From the NCBI RefSeq assembly GCF_924101635.2, contig NZ_CAKMAA020000066.1, positions 1-32,438 of the forward strand: a stretch of DNA of 32,438 nt. Reading direction: 5' to 3'. The notes beneath the pieces are model-generated. The model saw only the letters and a list, made by a program, of their open reading frames with translations, was not told the origin of the DNA and made no database searches. The number at the start of each line of letters is the position of its first letter. The stretch's first letter is position 1. Below, piece after piece: positions 6,846 to 13,684 of the stretch. Both the position numbers and the translations under genes were made by a program. This DNA is from Candidatus Nitrotoga sp. HW29. Its GTDB lineage: Bacteria; Pseudomonadota; Gammaproteobacteria; Burkholderiales; Gallionellaceae.

Positions 6846-8090
6846 TCATGCGCGTAACGGTATCACTTCCGCGCCTGCTTCCACTTTGGCAAGATAGTCC
6901 GCCCACTGTTGCATGATGCCACGCCGCTCTTCAAAATAAGAAGTCCGCACGTATGCCGCTGCCGTCTGGTTCACCAGAGCATGCGACAGCATCGCCTCTA
7001 GCACTTCCCAGCGATGCCCCATATCACCCAGCACGGTGCGCGCCAAGCTCCTGAAGCCATGTCCGGTCATCTTACCTTTGTAGCCGATTGTCTCAATGAT
7101 TTTCAATACCGTGTTTTCGCTGATGACCTTGCCCGAATAATTGCGGTTCGGAAATACATACTCACCTTGACTTGTAATAGGTATTAATCCGCGCAAAATT
7201 GACACAGCTTGAATGGATAGCGGCACAGCATGATCTTTGCGCTTATCGCCCTTGCCCTTGCGTCCAACTTGTTCCGCAGGAATAACCCAGCATCCAGCGT
7301 CTAGATCGAAGTCCTTCCACTTGGAATAGCGTACTTCGCTTGTGCGGGTTGCCGTCAACATCAGTAGACGTAGAGCAGATATGGCGATGGGCGAGACTTT
7401 ATCCATATCCTGATAGGCGGTTATAGCGCGCAGGAATGTGGACAGTTCTTCAATTGGAATGCAATTGAAATGCTCTACCTTTGGCCTGTCAACCAATGCC
7501 ATGCGGATTTCTGCTGGATTGTATTTAGCCCTACCTGTGGCGATTGCATACTTAAATATCGCGCCAATTGACTGAAGCAAACGATCCCGTGTCTCGAATG
7601 TGCCATGTTCCTCTATAGTCCGCATGATGCCGACTAATTCCATCGGCTCAATCTCAGCTATCGGGCGATGACCGATGACGGCAAAAGCGTATTTTTCCAA
7701 GTTGCCAAGCCATTGCTTCGCGTGTCCGGGTGTCCACATCGGGGACTTAACCTTGTGCAATTCGGCAGCAAGGGTTGCGAAGCTGTTGTCGCTGGAAACC
7801 TGCAAAGCTCTGTGGCTTGCCTGCTTCGCTTCCTGCTTTACCGCGCTGGGGTCAGCCCCGTTTGCCAGCAGCTTGCGTGCCTGTTCGCGCCGTTCCCGTG
7901 CTTCAGATAGGGTAACGTCTGGGTAGACACCGATTGCCAGAAGTTTTTCTTTTCCGCCGACACGATATCTTAACCGCCAGTACTTGCCGCCGTTCGTATG
8001 AACCAACAGAAACAACCCGCCGCCGTCCGTTAGCTTGTAGGGCTTATCCGTAGCTTTAGCCTTCTTTATCTCCATCTCTGTTAGCGGCAT
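6846..8090 (-). CDS. P4-type tyrosine integrase
   Basis: A site-specific recombinase of 414 residues, full length for the P4 integrase group. Residues 1-90 are the arm-type DNA-binding domain (formerly DUF4102), with DGGGLFLLV, GGKYWRLRYR and GVYPDVTLSEAR. A SAM-like core-binding domain follows (about 100-200), then the catalytic domain. The catalytic set is complete: Arg249 (TATRTSEV), His344 and Arg347 (GHGFR), His370 and probable nucleophile Tyr380 (AAYVRTSYFEERR). It should integrate and excise the island at the nearby tRNA-Ser gene. AAGGACA before the ATG is a good ribosome site. The start lies inside the 3' end of the arm-domain gene, so the two are probably co-transcribed. Confidence 0.95.
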   Translation of the reverse strand: MPLTEMEIKKAKATDKPYKLTDGGGLFLLVHTNGGKYWRLRYRVGGKEKLLAIGVYPDVTLSEARERREQARKLLANGADPSAVKQEAKQASHRALQVSSDNSFATLAAELHKVKSPMWTPGHAKQWLGNLEKYAFAVIGHRPIAEIEPMELVGIMRTIEEHGTFETRDRLLQSIGAIFKYAIATGRAKYNPAEIRMALVDRPKVEHFNCIPIEELSTFLRAITAYQDMDKVSPIAISALRLLMLTATRTSEVRYSKWKDFDLDAGCWVIPAEQVGRKGKGDKRKDHAVPLSIQAVSILRGLIPITSQGEYVFPNRNYSGKVISENTVLKIIETIGYKGKMTGHGFRSLARTVLGDMGHRWEVLEAMLSHALVNQTAAAYVRTSYFEERRGIMQQWADYLAKVEAGAEVIPLRA

Positions 8091-8566
8091 GACGTGTCCT
8101 TTGAAGTAACAGCGCGGGTTGCATCAAGGAAGGTGCGAAGTTCGCTTGTTTCAATCGGGGTTAATGCGATGTAGCGAGAACCGAAACGAAAGGCAAGCGC
8201 GCCTTCGTTGTCGAGAATGAAACGGGTTGCGGCAATCTGTCTAGCTTCGTCGGCAATCTGCGCGTCCTTTTGTGCCAGTCTCTCAGCCTTCTGCGCCTGC
8301 TTAACCTCCGCGGGGTCTATGCCATCAGCCAGCAGCTTGCGTGCTTCATCACGGCGTATACGTGCATCTTCTAGAGTCACGTCTGGATATACGCCTAATG
8401 CAAGCGTTTTTTTCTTTCCGCCGAAACGATAGGACACGCGCCAATACTTTGCACCATTAGGCATTACAAGCAGGAACATGCCTCCGCCGTCTCCCATCTT
8501 GTATCCTTTGCCCTTAACCTCAGCCTGCGTCGCAATAAGCTCTGTCAGTGCTGCTTTTATATCCAT
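8081..8566 (-). CDS. stand-alone integrase arm-binding domain protein (DUF4102) with extra C-terminal domain
   Basis: This 161-residue protein carries the arm-type DNA-binding domain of the integrase but no catalytic domain. Over 72 residues (from YKMGDGGGMFLLV to VKQAQK) it agrees with the downstream integrase at 49 positions. The remaining 60 residues are different; they contain ATRFILDNEGALAFRFG and ALTPIETSELRTFLDATRAV and do not look like a core-binding or catalytic domain. It is therefore not just a truncated integrase. The start at ATG 8566 has AGGAG 8 bases before it; an upstream ATG would add 14 residues. Its stop overlaps the integrase start by 10 bases. It could compete with the integrase for arm sites and steer integration or excision; this is inference. 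Confidence 0.75.
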   Translation of the reverse strand: MDIKAALTELIATQAEVKGKGYKMGDGGGMFLLVMPNGAKYWRVSYRFGGKKKTLALGVYPDVTLEDARIRRDEARKLLADGIDPAEVKQAQKAERLAQKDAQIADEARQIAATRFILDNEGALAFRFGSRYIALTPIETSELRTFLDATRAVTSKDTSCR

Positions 8567-8578
8567 TTTTTTGCTCCT

Positions 8579-8629
8579 GCGGGTACATTGCAAAAGATAG
8601 ATTACCATGTATCCGCAAATGTACCCACA
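8579..8629. repeat. GGGTACAT-type repeats beside the integrase genes (candidate arm sites)
   Basis: On the minus strand GGGTACAT and GGATACAT stand 11 bases apart (8629-8606), and a third copy of GGGTACAT lies on the plus strand at 8581-8588. They sit between the tRNA attachment region and the arm-domain gene, where integrase arm sites are expected. The spacing resembles the tandem motif near 1926-1950. The third copy also overlaps the stretch just before the ribosome site of the arm-domain gene, so binding there could shut the gene down. Confidence 0.45.
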
Positions 8630-8673
8630 AAAAACAGAGCTTCGCTGAGATCGCCTGATACCGCTTGGGCGTT

Positions 8674-8708
8674 AAAAAACCCGCCAAAGCTATATGCCAT
8701 GCGGGTTT
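8674..8708 (-). terminator. rho-independent terminator after tRNA-Ser
   Basis: On the minus strand AAACCCGC and GCGGGTTT form an 8-bp stem with a 16-base loop, followed by a run of six T. It lies 34 bases after the encoded CCA end of the tRNA and points away from it. If the island ends within the tRNA 3' end, this terminator is supplied by the island. Confidence 0.75.
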
Positions 8709-8742
8709 GAGAGATTATTTGAGACAGATTAATAACGAGTTC

Positions 8743-8830
8743 TGGCGGAAGCTGTGAGATTCGAACTCACGGAACATTGCTGTTCGGCAGTTTTCAAGAC
8801 TGCTGGTTTAAACCACTCACCCAAGCTTCC
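8743..8830 (-). tRNA. tRNA-Ser (anticodon UGA)
   Basis: On the minus strand the acceptor stem GGAAGCT pairs with AGCTTCC, followed by the discriminator G and an encoded CCA. The anticodon stem-loop reads CAGTC-TTGAAAA-CTG around the anticodon TGA, which decodes serine UCA-type codons. A long variable arm follows, as expected for class II tRNA-Ser, then the T-arm loop TTCGAAT. The gene ends exactly where the island begins, the usual position of an attachment site for P4-type integrases. Confidence 0.95.
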
Positions 8831-9051
8831 CGATTTGAATACTTCACTAGGCATGCGACTGTGTCACAGCATAACTAAAAAGCACTTGTTAAAGTTACCC
8901 ACGTAGGAAGTGGACGCATGATACCCGAAATCCTCTACTAATTTAAAGTCACTTTTCGTCTATCACACATTAATCAACACAAACATTGCAACTTTTCTCC
9001 TGCTTCGATACTCTTACATACGTTGTTAACACACTTTCTGGAGAAAATACC

Positions 9052-9735
9052 ATGCAATACCAAACCATTTCGCAACCAGGCACGCTAGGGCTGGAGCAAA
9101 ATAAAGTCCTGCGTAACACCTATATGATGCTGGCTCTCACTATGGTGCCTACCATCATGGGAGCCTTTATCGGCACATCCACTAACTTTTCGTTCATGGC
9201 ACAGAATCCCATCATGGCTCCGCTGCTGATGTTCGCCGTAATGATGGGTATGCTGTTTGCCGTCTCTGCGTTACGTAACAGCGTATGGGGTATCGCCATG
9301 CTGCTGGGCTTCACTTTTGTCGCGGGTGTCTTCCTTGGGCCAATTCTGCAACATGCCCTGCATCTGCGAAATGGCGCCCAACTTGTGGGCATGGCTGCTG
9401 GTGGAACCGGGCTGATTTTCTTTAGCTTGGCGACCATCGCTTCTGTCACCAAAAAAGATTTCAGCTTTATGGGGAAATTTCTGTTTATTGGCTTGGTTTT
9501 ACTGGTAGTCGCTTCACTGGCCAATATCTTTTTTGCCATTCCCGCTTTATCGCTAACTATCTCGGCGATCGCTGTAATGCTCTTTTCAGCTTATATTCTT
9601 TATGACATCAGCCAGATCATACATGGTGGCGAGACCAACTATGTCATGGCAACCATGTCGTTATATTTGAATATTTATAATATTTTCGTGAACCTGCTAA
9701 GCCTGCTGATGGCCTTTAGTGGTGAACGCGATTAA
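9052..9735 (+). CDS. yccA: BAX inhibitor-1/YccA family inner membrane protein
   Basis: A protein of 227 residues with seven hydrophobic membrane segments, the size and pattern of the BAX inhibitor-1/YccA family. Family features seen are a short cytoplasmic N-terminus (LGLEQNKVLRNTYMMLALTM), a Gly-rich segment near MAAGGTGLIFFSLA, and the C-terminal SAYILYDISQIIHGGETNYV with the acidic residues typical of the group. In E. coli YccA modulates the membrane protease FtsH; the role here is inferred. The start is ATG 9052 because GGAGA lies 8 bases before it; an upstream in-frame ATG at 8986 lacks a site. A strong terminator follows. Confidence 0.9.
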   Translation: MQYQTISQPGTLGLEQNKVLRNTYMMLALTMVPTIMGAFIGTSTNFSFMAQNPIMAPLLMFAVMMGMLFAVSALRNSVWGIAMLLGFTFVAGVFLGPILQHALHLRNGAQLVGMAAGGTGLIFFSLATIASVTKKDFSFMGKFLFIGLVLLVVASLANIFFAIPALSLTISAIAVMLFSAYILYDISQIIHGGETNYVMATMSLYLNIYNIFVNLLSLLMAFSGERD

Positions 9736-9754
9736 AGGCTAATGGCCTTAACTC

Positions 9755-9781
9755 AAAAAAGCGGCGCAAGCCGCTTTTTTT
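9755..9781 (+). terminator. rho-independent terminator
   Basis: The sequence AAAAAAGCGGC, a GCAA tetraloop, and GCCGCTTTTTTT form a perfect stem with a T tail, 19 bases after the yccA stop. Because the stem includes the A and T runs, it may also work on the minus strand. Confidence 0.93.
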
Positions 9782-9900
9782 ATGCGTCCGACAGAGCCGT
9801 ACTCGCTTGAAGGTAAAAATCTTCTTCAATTTTTCTAAATAAAACAGATGCCATGATACAGCGATTCATAACTTATTGTCATGCCAGAAGCATTTGGAGC

Positions 9901-9930
9901 TTGGGTTGTATTCTTGTTTTAGGTTAGAAT
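9901..9930 (+). promoter_or_regulatory. candidate lysC promoter
   Basis: TTGGGT and TAGAAT are separated by 18 bases and lie 33 bases before the lysC start. The -35 box is a moderate match and the -10 box a good one. A weak TAGGA ribosome site then precedes the GTG start. Confidence 0.5.
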
Positions 9931-9963
9931 TCACTCCATTTTGTAATCTAGGTATAGGAATCC

Positions 9964-11196
9964 GTGGCATTAATTGTTCAAAAATATGGTGGTACTTCGG
10001 TAGGCAGTCCGGAACGCATTAAAAATGTAGTGCGTCGGGTAGCTAAATACAAAGCACTCGGGCATCAATTGATCGTTGTGGTTTCCGCCATGAGCGGTGA
10101 GACCAATCGACTTATCGGGTTGGCAAAAGAGATGCAAGCTCAGCCTGATCCACGTGAGCTTGATATGGTAGTTTCTACCGGTGAGCAGGTGACCGTCGGT
10201 CTAGTATCAATGGGGCTGATTCAAGAAGGCCTAAAGGCTAAAAGCTACACGGGCGCGCAAGTCAAGATTATCACCGACAGCGCATTCACCAAAGCACGTA
10301 TTCTTAGTATAGATGAGCAAAACATTCGCGCCGATTTAGCAAACGGATACGTGGTTGTAGTGGCTGGATTTCAAGGCGTAGACAAAGAAGGGAACATTAC
10401 CACCTTGGGACGGGGCGGCTCCGATACTACTGGAGTAGCTATTGCCGCAGCGCTTCACGCCGACGAATGCCAGATTTATACCGATGTTGATGGCGTATAC
10501 ACGACTGACCCTCGCATGGTGCCGGAAGCACGCCGCCTCAAGACCATTACCTTCGAGGAAATGCTAGAAATGGCCAGTCTCGGTTCTAAAGTATTACAAA
10601 TCCGCGCAGTTGAATTTGCCGGAAAATACAGGGTTAAACTGCGCGTGCTATCAAGCTTCGCGGAAGAAGGCGATGGTACGTTAATTACTTTTGAGGAAGA
10701 CGATAAGATGGAACAGGCGATTATTTCAGGTATAGCCTTCAACCGTGACGAAGCCAAAATCACCGTTCGTGGCGTACCGGATAAACCGGGCATTGCTTAC
10801 CAGATACTGGGGCCGGTAAGTGAAGCCAATGTTGACGTGGACATGATCATTCAAAACGTCGGTGTGGATGGTTCCACTGATTTTTCATTTACCGTGCATC
10901 GCAATGAGTTCGATAAAGCGATAGATATTCTAAAAAACAAAGTACAAAATCACATTGGTGCACAAAATGTAGTGGGTGACAATAAAACGGCTAAAGTATC
11001 GGTAGTAGGGGTCGGAATGCGCTCACACGTCGGCATCGCCAGCAAAATGTTTCGCACCTTAGCGGAAGAAGGAATTAATATTCAGATGATTTCCACTTCA
11101 GAAATTAAAATTTCTGTTGTGATCGATGAAAAATACCTGGAGCTGGCTGTGCGCGTGCTTCATAAAGCATTTGATTTGGACCTAGAGTCCGCATAA
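9964..11196 (+). CDS. lysC: aspartate kinase
   Basis: Aspartate kinase phosphorylates aspartate in the first step toward lysine, methionine, threonine and diaminopimelate. The protein has 410 residues, normal for a single-function enzyme. The N-terminus VQKYGGTSVGS is the nucleotide-binding signature, with the catalytic lysine of K-x-G-G-T-S at residue 7. Further on come VVSAMSGETNRL, the aspartate-binding STGEQVTVGL and the Gly-rich loop TLGRGGSDTTGVAIA. Two ACT regulatory domains follow (from about 265), which bind the feedback inhibitor lysine or threonine. Translation starts at GTG 9964; no upstream ATG fits the frame. It stands alone, between a terminator and a gene on the opposite strand. 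Confidence 0.97.
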   Translation: MALIVQKYGGTSVGSPERIKNVVRRVAKYKALGHQLIVVVSAMSGETNRLIGLAKEMQAQPDPRELDMVVSTGEQVTVGLVSMGLIQEGLKAKSYTGAQVKIITDSAFTKARILSIDEQNIRADLANGYVVVVAGFQGVDKEGNITTLGRGGSDTTGVAIAAALHADECQIYTDVDGVYTTDPRMVPEARRLKTITFEEMLEMASLGSKVLQIRAVEFAGKYRVKLRVLSSFAEEGDGTLITFEEDDKMEQAIISGIAFNRDEAKITVRGVPDKPGIAYQILGPVSEANVDVDMIIQNVGVDGSTDFSFTVHRNEFDKAIDILKNKVQNHIGAQNVVGDNKTAKVSVVGVGMRSHVGIASKMFRTLAEEGINIQMISTSEIKISVVIDEKYLELAVRVLHKAFDLDLESA

Positions 11197-11472
11197 TCGC
11201 GAGTATGTCTTGTAATTAAGTTTACACTTAACTTCATGATTAATAATGCGTTGTGTAAACCAGATAAAACATGGCCTATTCTCGCGAGGGTAACACTGAC
11301 TAGGCCGCGCGCGCAATATAATCGGATTCTCGATTGTTATCAGGTTACTTTGCGAATGAAATAAAAGTTAAATGTGGCAACATCGCAGCGGCTAGCCTTT
11401 CCGCTTAACAAAAAAGTAGCGTCCGAAATTTCCCACAAAAATTAACTTTTGGATCAGTAAATCTTCATGCTA

Positions 11473-11826
11473 TCAATAACGAATATATGACCGGAATAAA
11501 CGAATTATTGCAGGCACAACCAACACTTTTATCTTACTTTTTAACATATCTGCGCTGAAAGCAAGATTTTTCTTTAAAATTTTTCTCAATGACCCACGCG
11601 ATCCAGCCAAAATTGCAATTAATGCTATGCCAATAAGATAGGGATGATGCATTAGAAGTTTAAAAGTATGGCTTCGTGGAAATGCTTCTAAATCACCAGA
11701 TAAAACCGCTGAATTCTCAGTATTAGAAAATTTCTGAATAAAATTATTTCGATAGTTGCGCCGATTTTCTTCCATTCGATCCAGTAGAATTTTTTTTTGC
11801 TCTTCGAGAGACAATGACATTGTCAT
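11473..11826 (-). CDS. YqjK-like small membrane protein
   Basis: A protein of 117 residues, last gene of a three-gene membrane operon. The N-terminus is charged and helical (LEEQKKILLDRMEENRRNYR), and a hydrophobic segment HPYLIGIALIAILAG forms one membrane span; the C-terminus is basic and hydrophobic. By position after yqjD and yqjE it corresponds to yqjK, but similarity visible by eye is general only. It overlaps the preceding gene by 4 bases (ATGA), so the two are coupled. Confidence 0.6.
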   Translation of the reverse strand: MTMSLSLEEQKKILLDRMEENRRNYRNNFIQKFSNTENSAVLSGDLEAFPRSHTFKLLMHHPYLIGIALIAILAGSRGSLRKILKKNLAFSADMLKSKIKVLVVPAIIRLFRSYIRY

Positions 11827-12191
11827 ATCGTATCCTTTACCAGCTGTGCATCTTTCTCTAATTCAGTGCGTAACGTTTCAAATGGAGATATCGGACGTAC
11901 TCTACTCTGATTTACCAAGAAAACCCCACAGGCTGACAATGCATATAAAGCCACGACACTCCATGCAGATGCCACACGGTATGGGGTCTCCCAATAACTC
12001 ACGATAATAGCCACACCTAAAAAAATCAGGCTTAACAATGCCAACAAAAACAAAACAACATAACTCATCATCTGGGCGCTAAAGTAATGCCATTGGATCT
12101 TCATTAAGATCGGCACCAATTCCATATAATCGCCCATACGATGACGCACAATTACGCCAAGTTGTTTCGCATTTTTGATTTTTTCAAACAT
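11823..12191 (-). CDS. yqjE: YqjE/phage holin III-like membrane protein
   Basis: A protein of 122 residues with two membrane spans (VVLFLLALLSLIFLGVAIIV and a second near SVVALYALSACGVFLV), each followed by a short polar loop. This is the layout of the YqjE family (DUF1469, holin-superfamily III-like). In E. coli yqjE is found with yqjD and yqjK and may link ribosomes to the membrane in stationary phase; that has not been shown here. It lies 47 bases after the yqjD-like gene on the same strand and overlaps the next gene. Confidence 0.75.
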   Translation of the reverse strand: MFEKIKNAKQLGVIVRHRMGDYMELVPILMKIQWHYFSAQMMSYVVLFLLALLSLIFLGVAIIVSYWETPYRVASAWSVVALYALSACGVFLVNQSRVRPISPFETLRTELEKDAQLVKDTI

Positions 12192-12238
12192 AACATTTAT
12201 CTCAACTTAAAAATTTAAGTGTTCTGCAGTGAATCAAA

Positions 12239-12649
12239 TTAGCGCTTTGAAATTAACAGACCCAGTAAAAAACCAATTGCAGCTGCATACCCCACTGCTT
12301 GCAAAGGATTTTCTTTTACATATCCTCTGGAGCAATCAACTCCATCATTGAAATGCTTGCGCGCATCAGCCGCCACTATTTTCGCAACTTCTTTTGCAGA
12401 TGCCATTTTTGTCATCAACCTTTCCTTAGCCTCTTCCAAATCAATATCAGATAAGCTGGGTATCCGAGAAATCAAATCATCTAAATCAGCCCGCAAATTG
12501 GACATTTCATTACTGGCGGCTGCCCCTACTTGCTTTCCAGCAGATTTTGTAGCGTCCACAACATTGCCTACAGCCGTTCCAGTCCGTTGAGCCATATTTT
12601 CTGCGGCTGCCACTGCACCTTCTACTTTATTTGAAATTGTATTCTGCAT
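12239..12649 (-). CDS. yqjD: YqjD/ElaB family (DUF883) ribosome-associated membrane protein
   Basis: A protein of 136 residues in the DUF883 family. A long amphipathic helical region (about 20-105) is followed by VKENPLQAVGYAAAIGFLLG, a C-terminal single membrane anchor, and the final lysine-arginine end. In E. coli the relatives YqjD and ElaB tether stationary-phase ribosomes to the inner membrane. The ribosome site GGAGTTAG before the ATG is strong. It is the first gene of the operon with the yqjE- and yqjK-like genes. A 255-base AT-rich upstream region, containing short direct repeats of CACATATATT, probably holds the promoter. Confidence 0.85.
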   Translation of the reverse strand: MQNTISNKVEGAVAAAENMAQRTGTAVGNVVDATKSAGKQVGAAASNEMSNLRADLDDLISRIPSLSDIDLEEAKERLMTKMASAKEVAKIVAADARKHFNDGVDCSRGYVKENPLQAVGYAAAIGFLLGLLISKR

Positions 12650-12904
12650 AGCTAACTCCTTATATTTTATTAGTGATGAAATTTACGACAAAAAAGCTGG
12701 AGTCGAGTATCTTAACATTCATTAATTTCGGTCTGTGCGCTGGCACACATATATTCAATGCTAACTGGAAATATGTAGTACATCAAAACACATATATTTT
12801 GGGATAGCCATCACAATATTACCCAAGAGTTTATAAATGTAAAAAATTATTTCTTGTTGTTTATCTTGTACTCGCCACATTAAAATCTACAATACCCATA
12901 TCAA

Positions 12905-13684
12905 CTATTCATGCTTGGCAATTTCTTCCAGCCGAATTCTTCGCTCAGACAATTCCTGTAATAATTGTTCCGCCAAATCACCCATTGGATCGCCACCTCT
13001 TAATTCAGCTCTTTCAATTGTGACTTTAAGTTTATAAATATCCGATTGTCTTTTTTCTTGCAATTCTTGCTGAATTTCATCCATGCGACGACGTAATTGC
13101 CCCGTACGACGGATAATTTTCAAGATTTTTAATTCCACACCCTGATCAGCAATTAACTCGGGGTCTTCAATTTCTTCCTGTATCGCAGGATCCTGAATGA
13201 ACTCCAGCACCAGTTTTTCAATAGCCTGCTGGTCACCGCGCTCATAAGCAAGGTTCACCTTAATCATCAATCCATGACGACGCAAGCGCTCGGGTTCCGT
13301 GGTGGCGCGATCGGGATGCATCATCATGGCGGCACGCCGAAATGCTTGCTTAAGTTGCGGCGTAATAACCAGTGGGGGAGGAGGTTGAGCCTCTATCAAA
13401 CCCGCTTCTTCGGCTGACTTTCTAGCCTGCTCTTGCGCTGCTTGTGCATGAATTTGAGCAGCTGCATCATCAGGAGATAAACCCGCCTGTGCATTAGCAA
13501 TTTGTGCGTCCAGTTCATCTAGCTGAGCGTAAAATTTTCCAACCATTTCATAATAGCGGCGCTGAAACTGTGCTGTTTCTGTTTTGGCTGTTTCCAATTC
13601 CAATTCAGCCGAAATAACCTGCTCTGCAAGCTTAGCCTGATCGCTCACCAAACGGGTAAGCTCCTGGTCTAAAGTAGGCTTCAT
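12905..13684 (-). CDS. J-domain-like protein with coiled coils
   Basis: A protein of 259 residues. The middle contains QLKQAFRRAAMMMHPDRATT, a J-domain helix followed by the HPD tripeptide (residues 123-125) that stimulates DnaK/Hsp70 ATPase, then MIKVNLAYERGD as the last J helix. Both flanks are long, charged, probable coiled coils (about 15-95 and 195-255). There is no Gly/Phe or zinc-finger region, so it is a specialised co-chaperone rather than DnaJ itself. The start overlaps the stop of the Sel1-repeat gene by 4 bases, which suggests that the two proteins work together, perhaps as client adaptor and J protein; this is inference. Confidence 0.75.
   Translation of the reverse strand: MKPTLDQELTRLVSDQAKLAEQVISAELELETAKTETAQFQRRYYEMVGKFYAQLDELDAQIANAQAGLSPDDAAAQIHAQAAQEQARKSAEEAGLIEAQPPPPLVITPQLKQAFRRAAMMMHPDRATTEPERLRRHGLMIKVNLAYERGDQQAIEKLVLEFIQDPAIQEEIEDPELIADQGVELKILKIIRRTGQLRRRMDEIQQELQEKRQSDIYKLKVTIERAELRGGDPMGDLAEQLLQELSERRIRLEEIAKHE

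Noticed and set aside
11197-11472. Inverted repeats GTTTACAC/GTGTAAAC and GGCCTA/TAGGCC after lysC
   Set aside because: Stems are short with long loops and no T run; not strong enough to call a terminator or operator.
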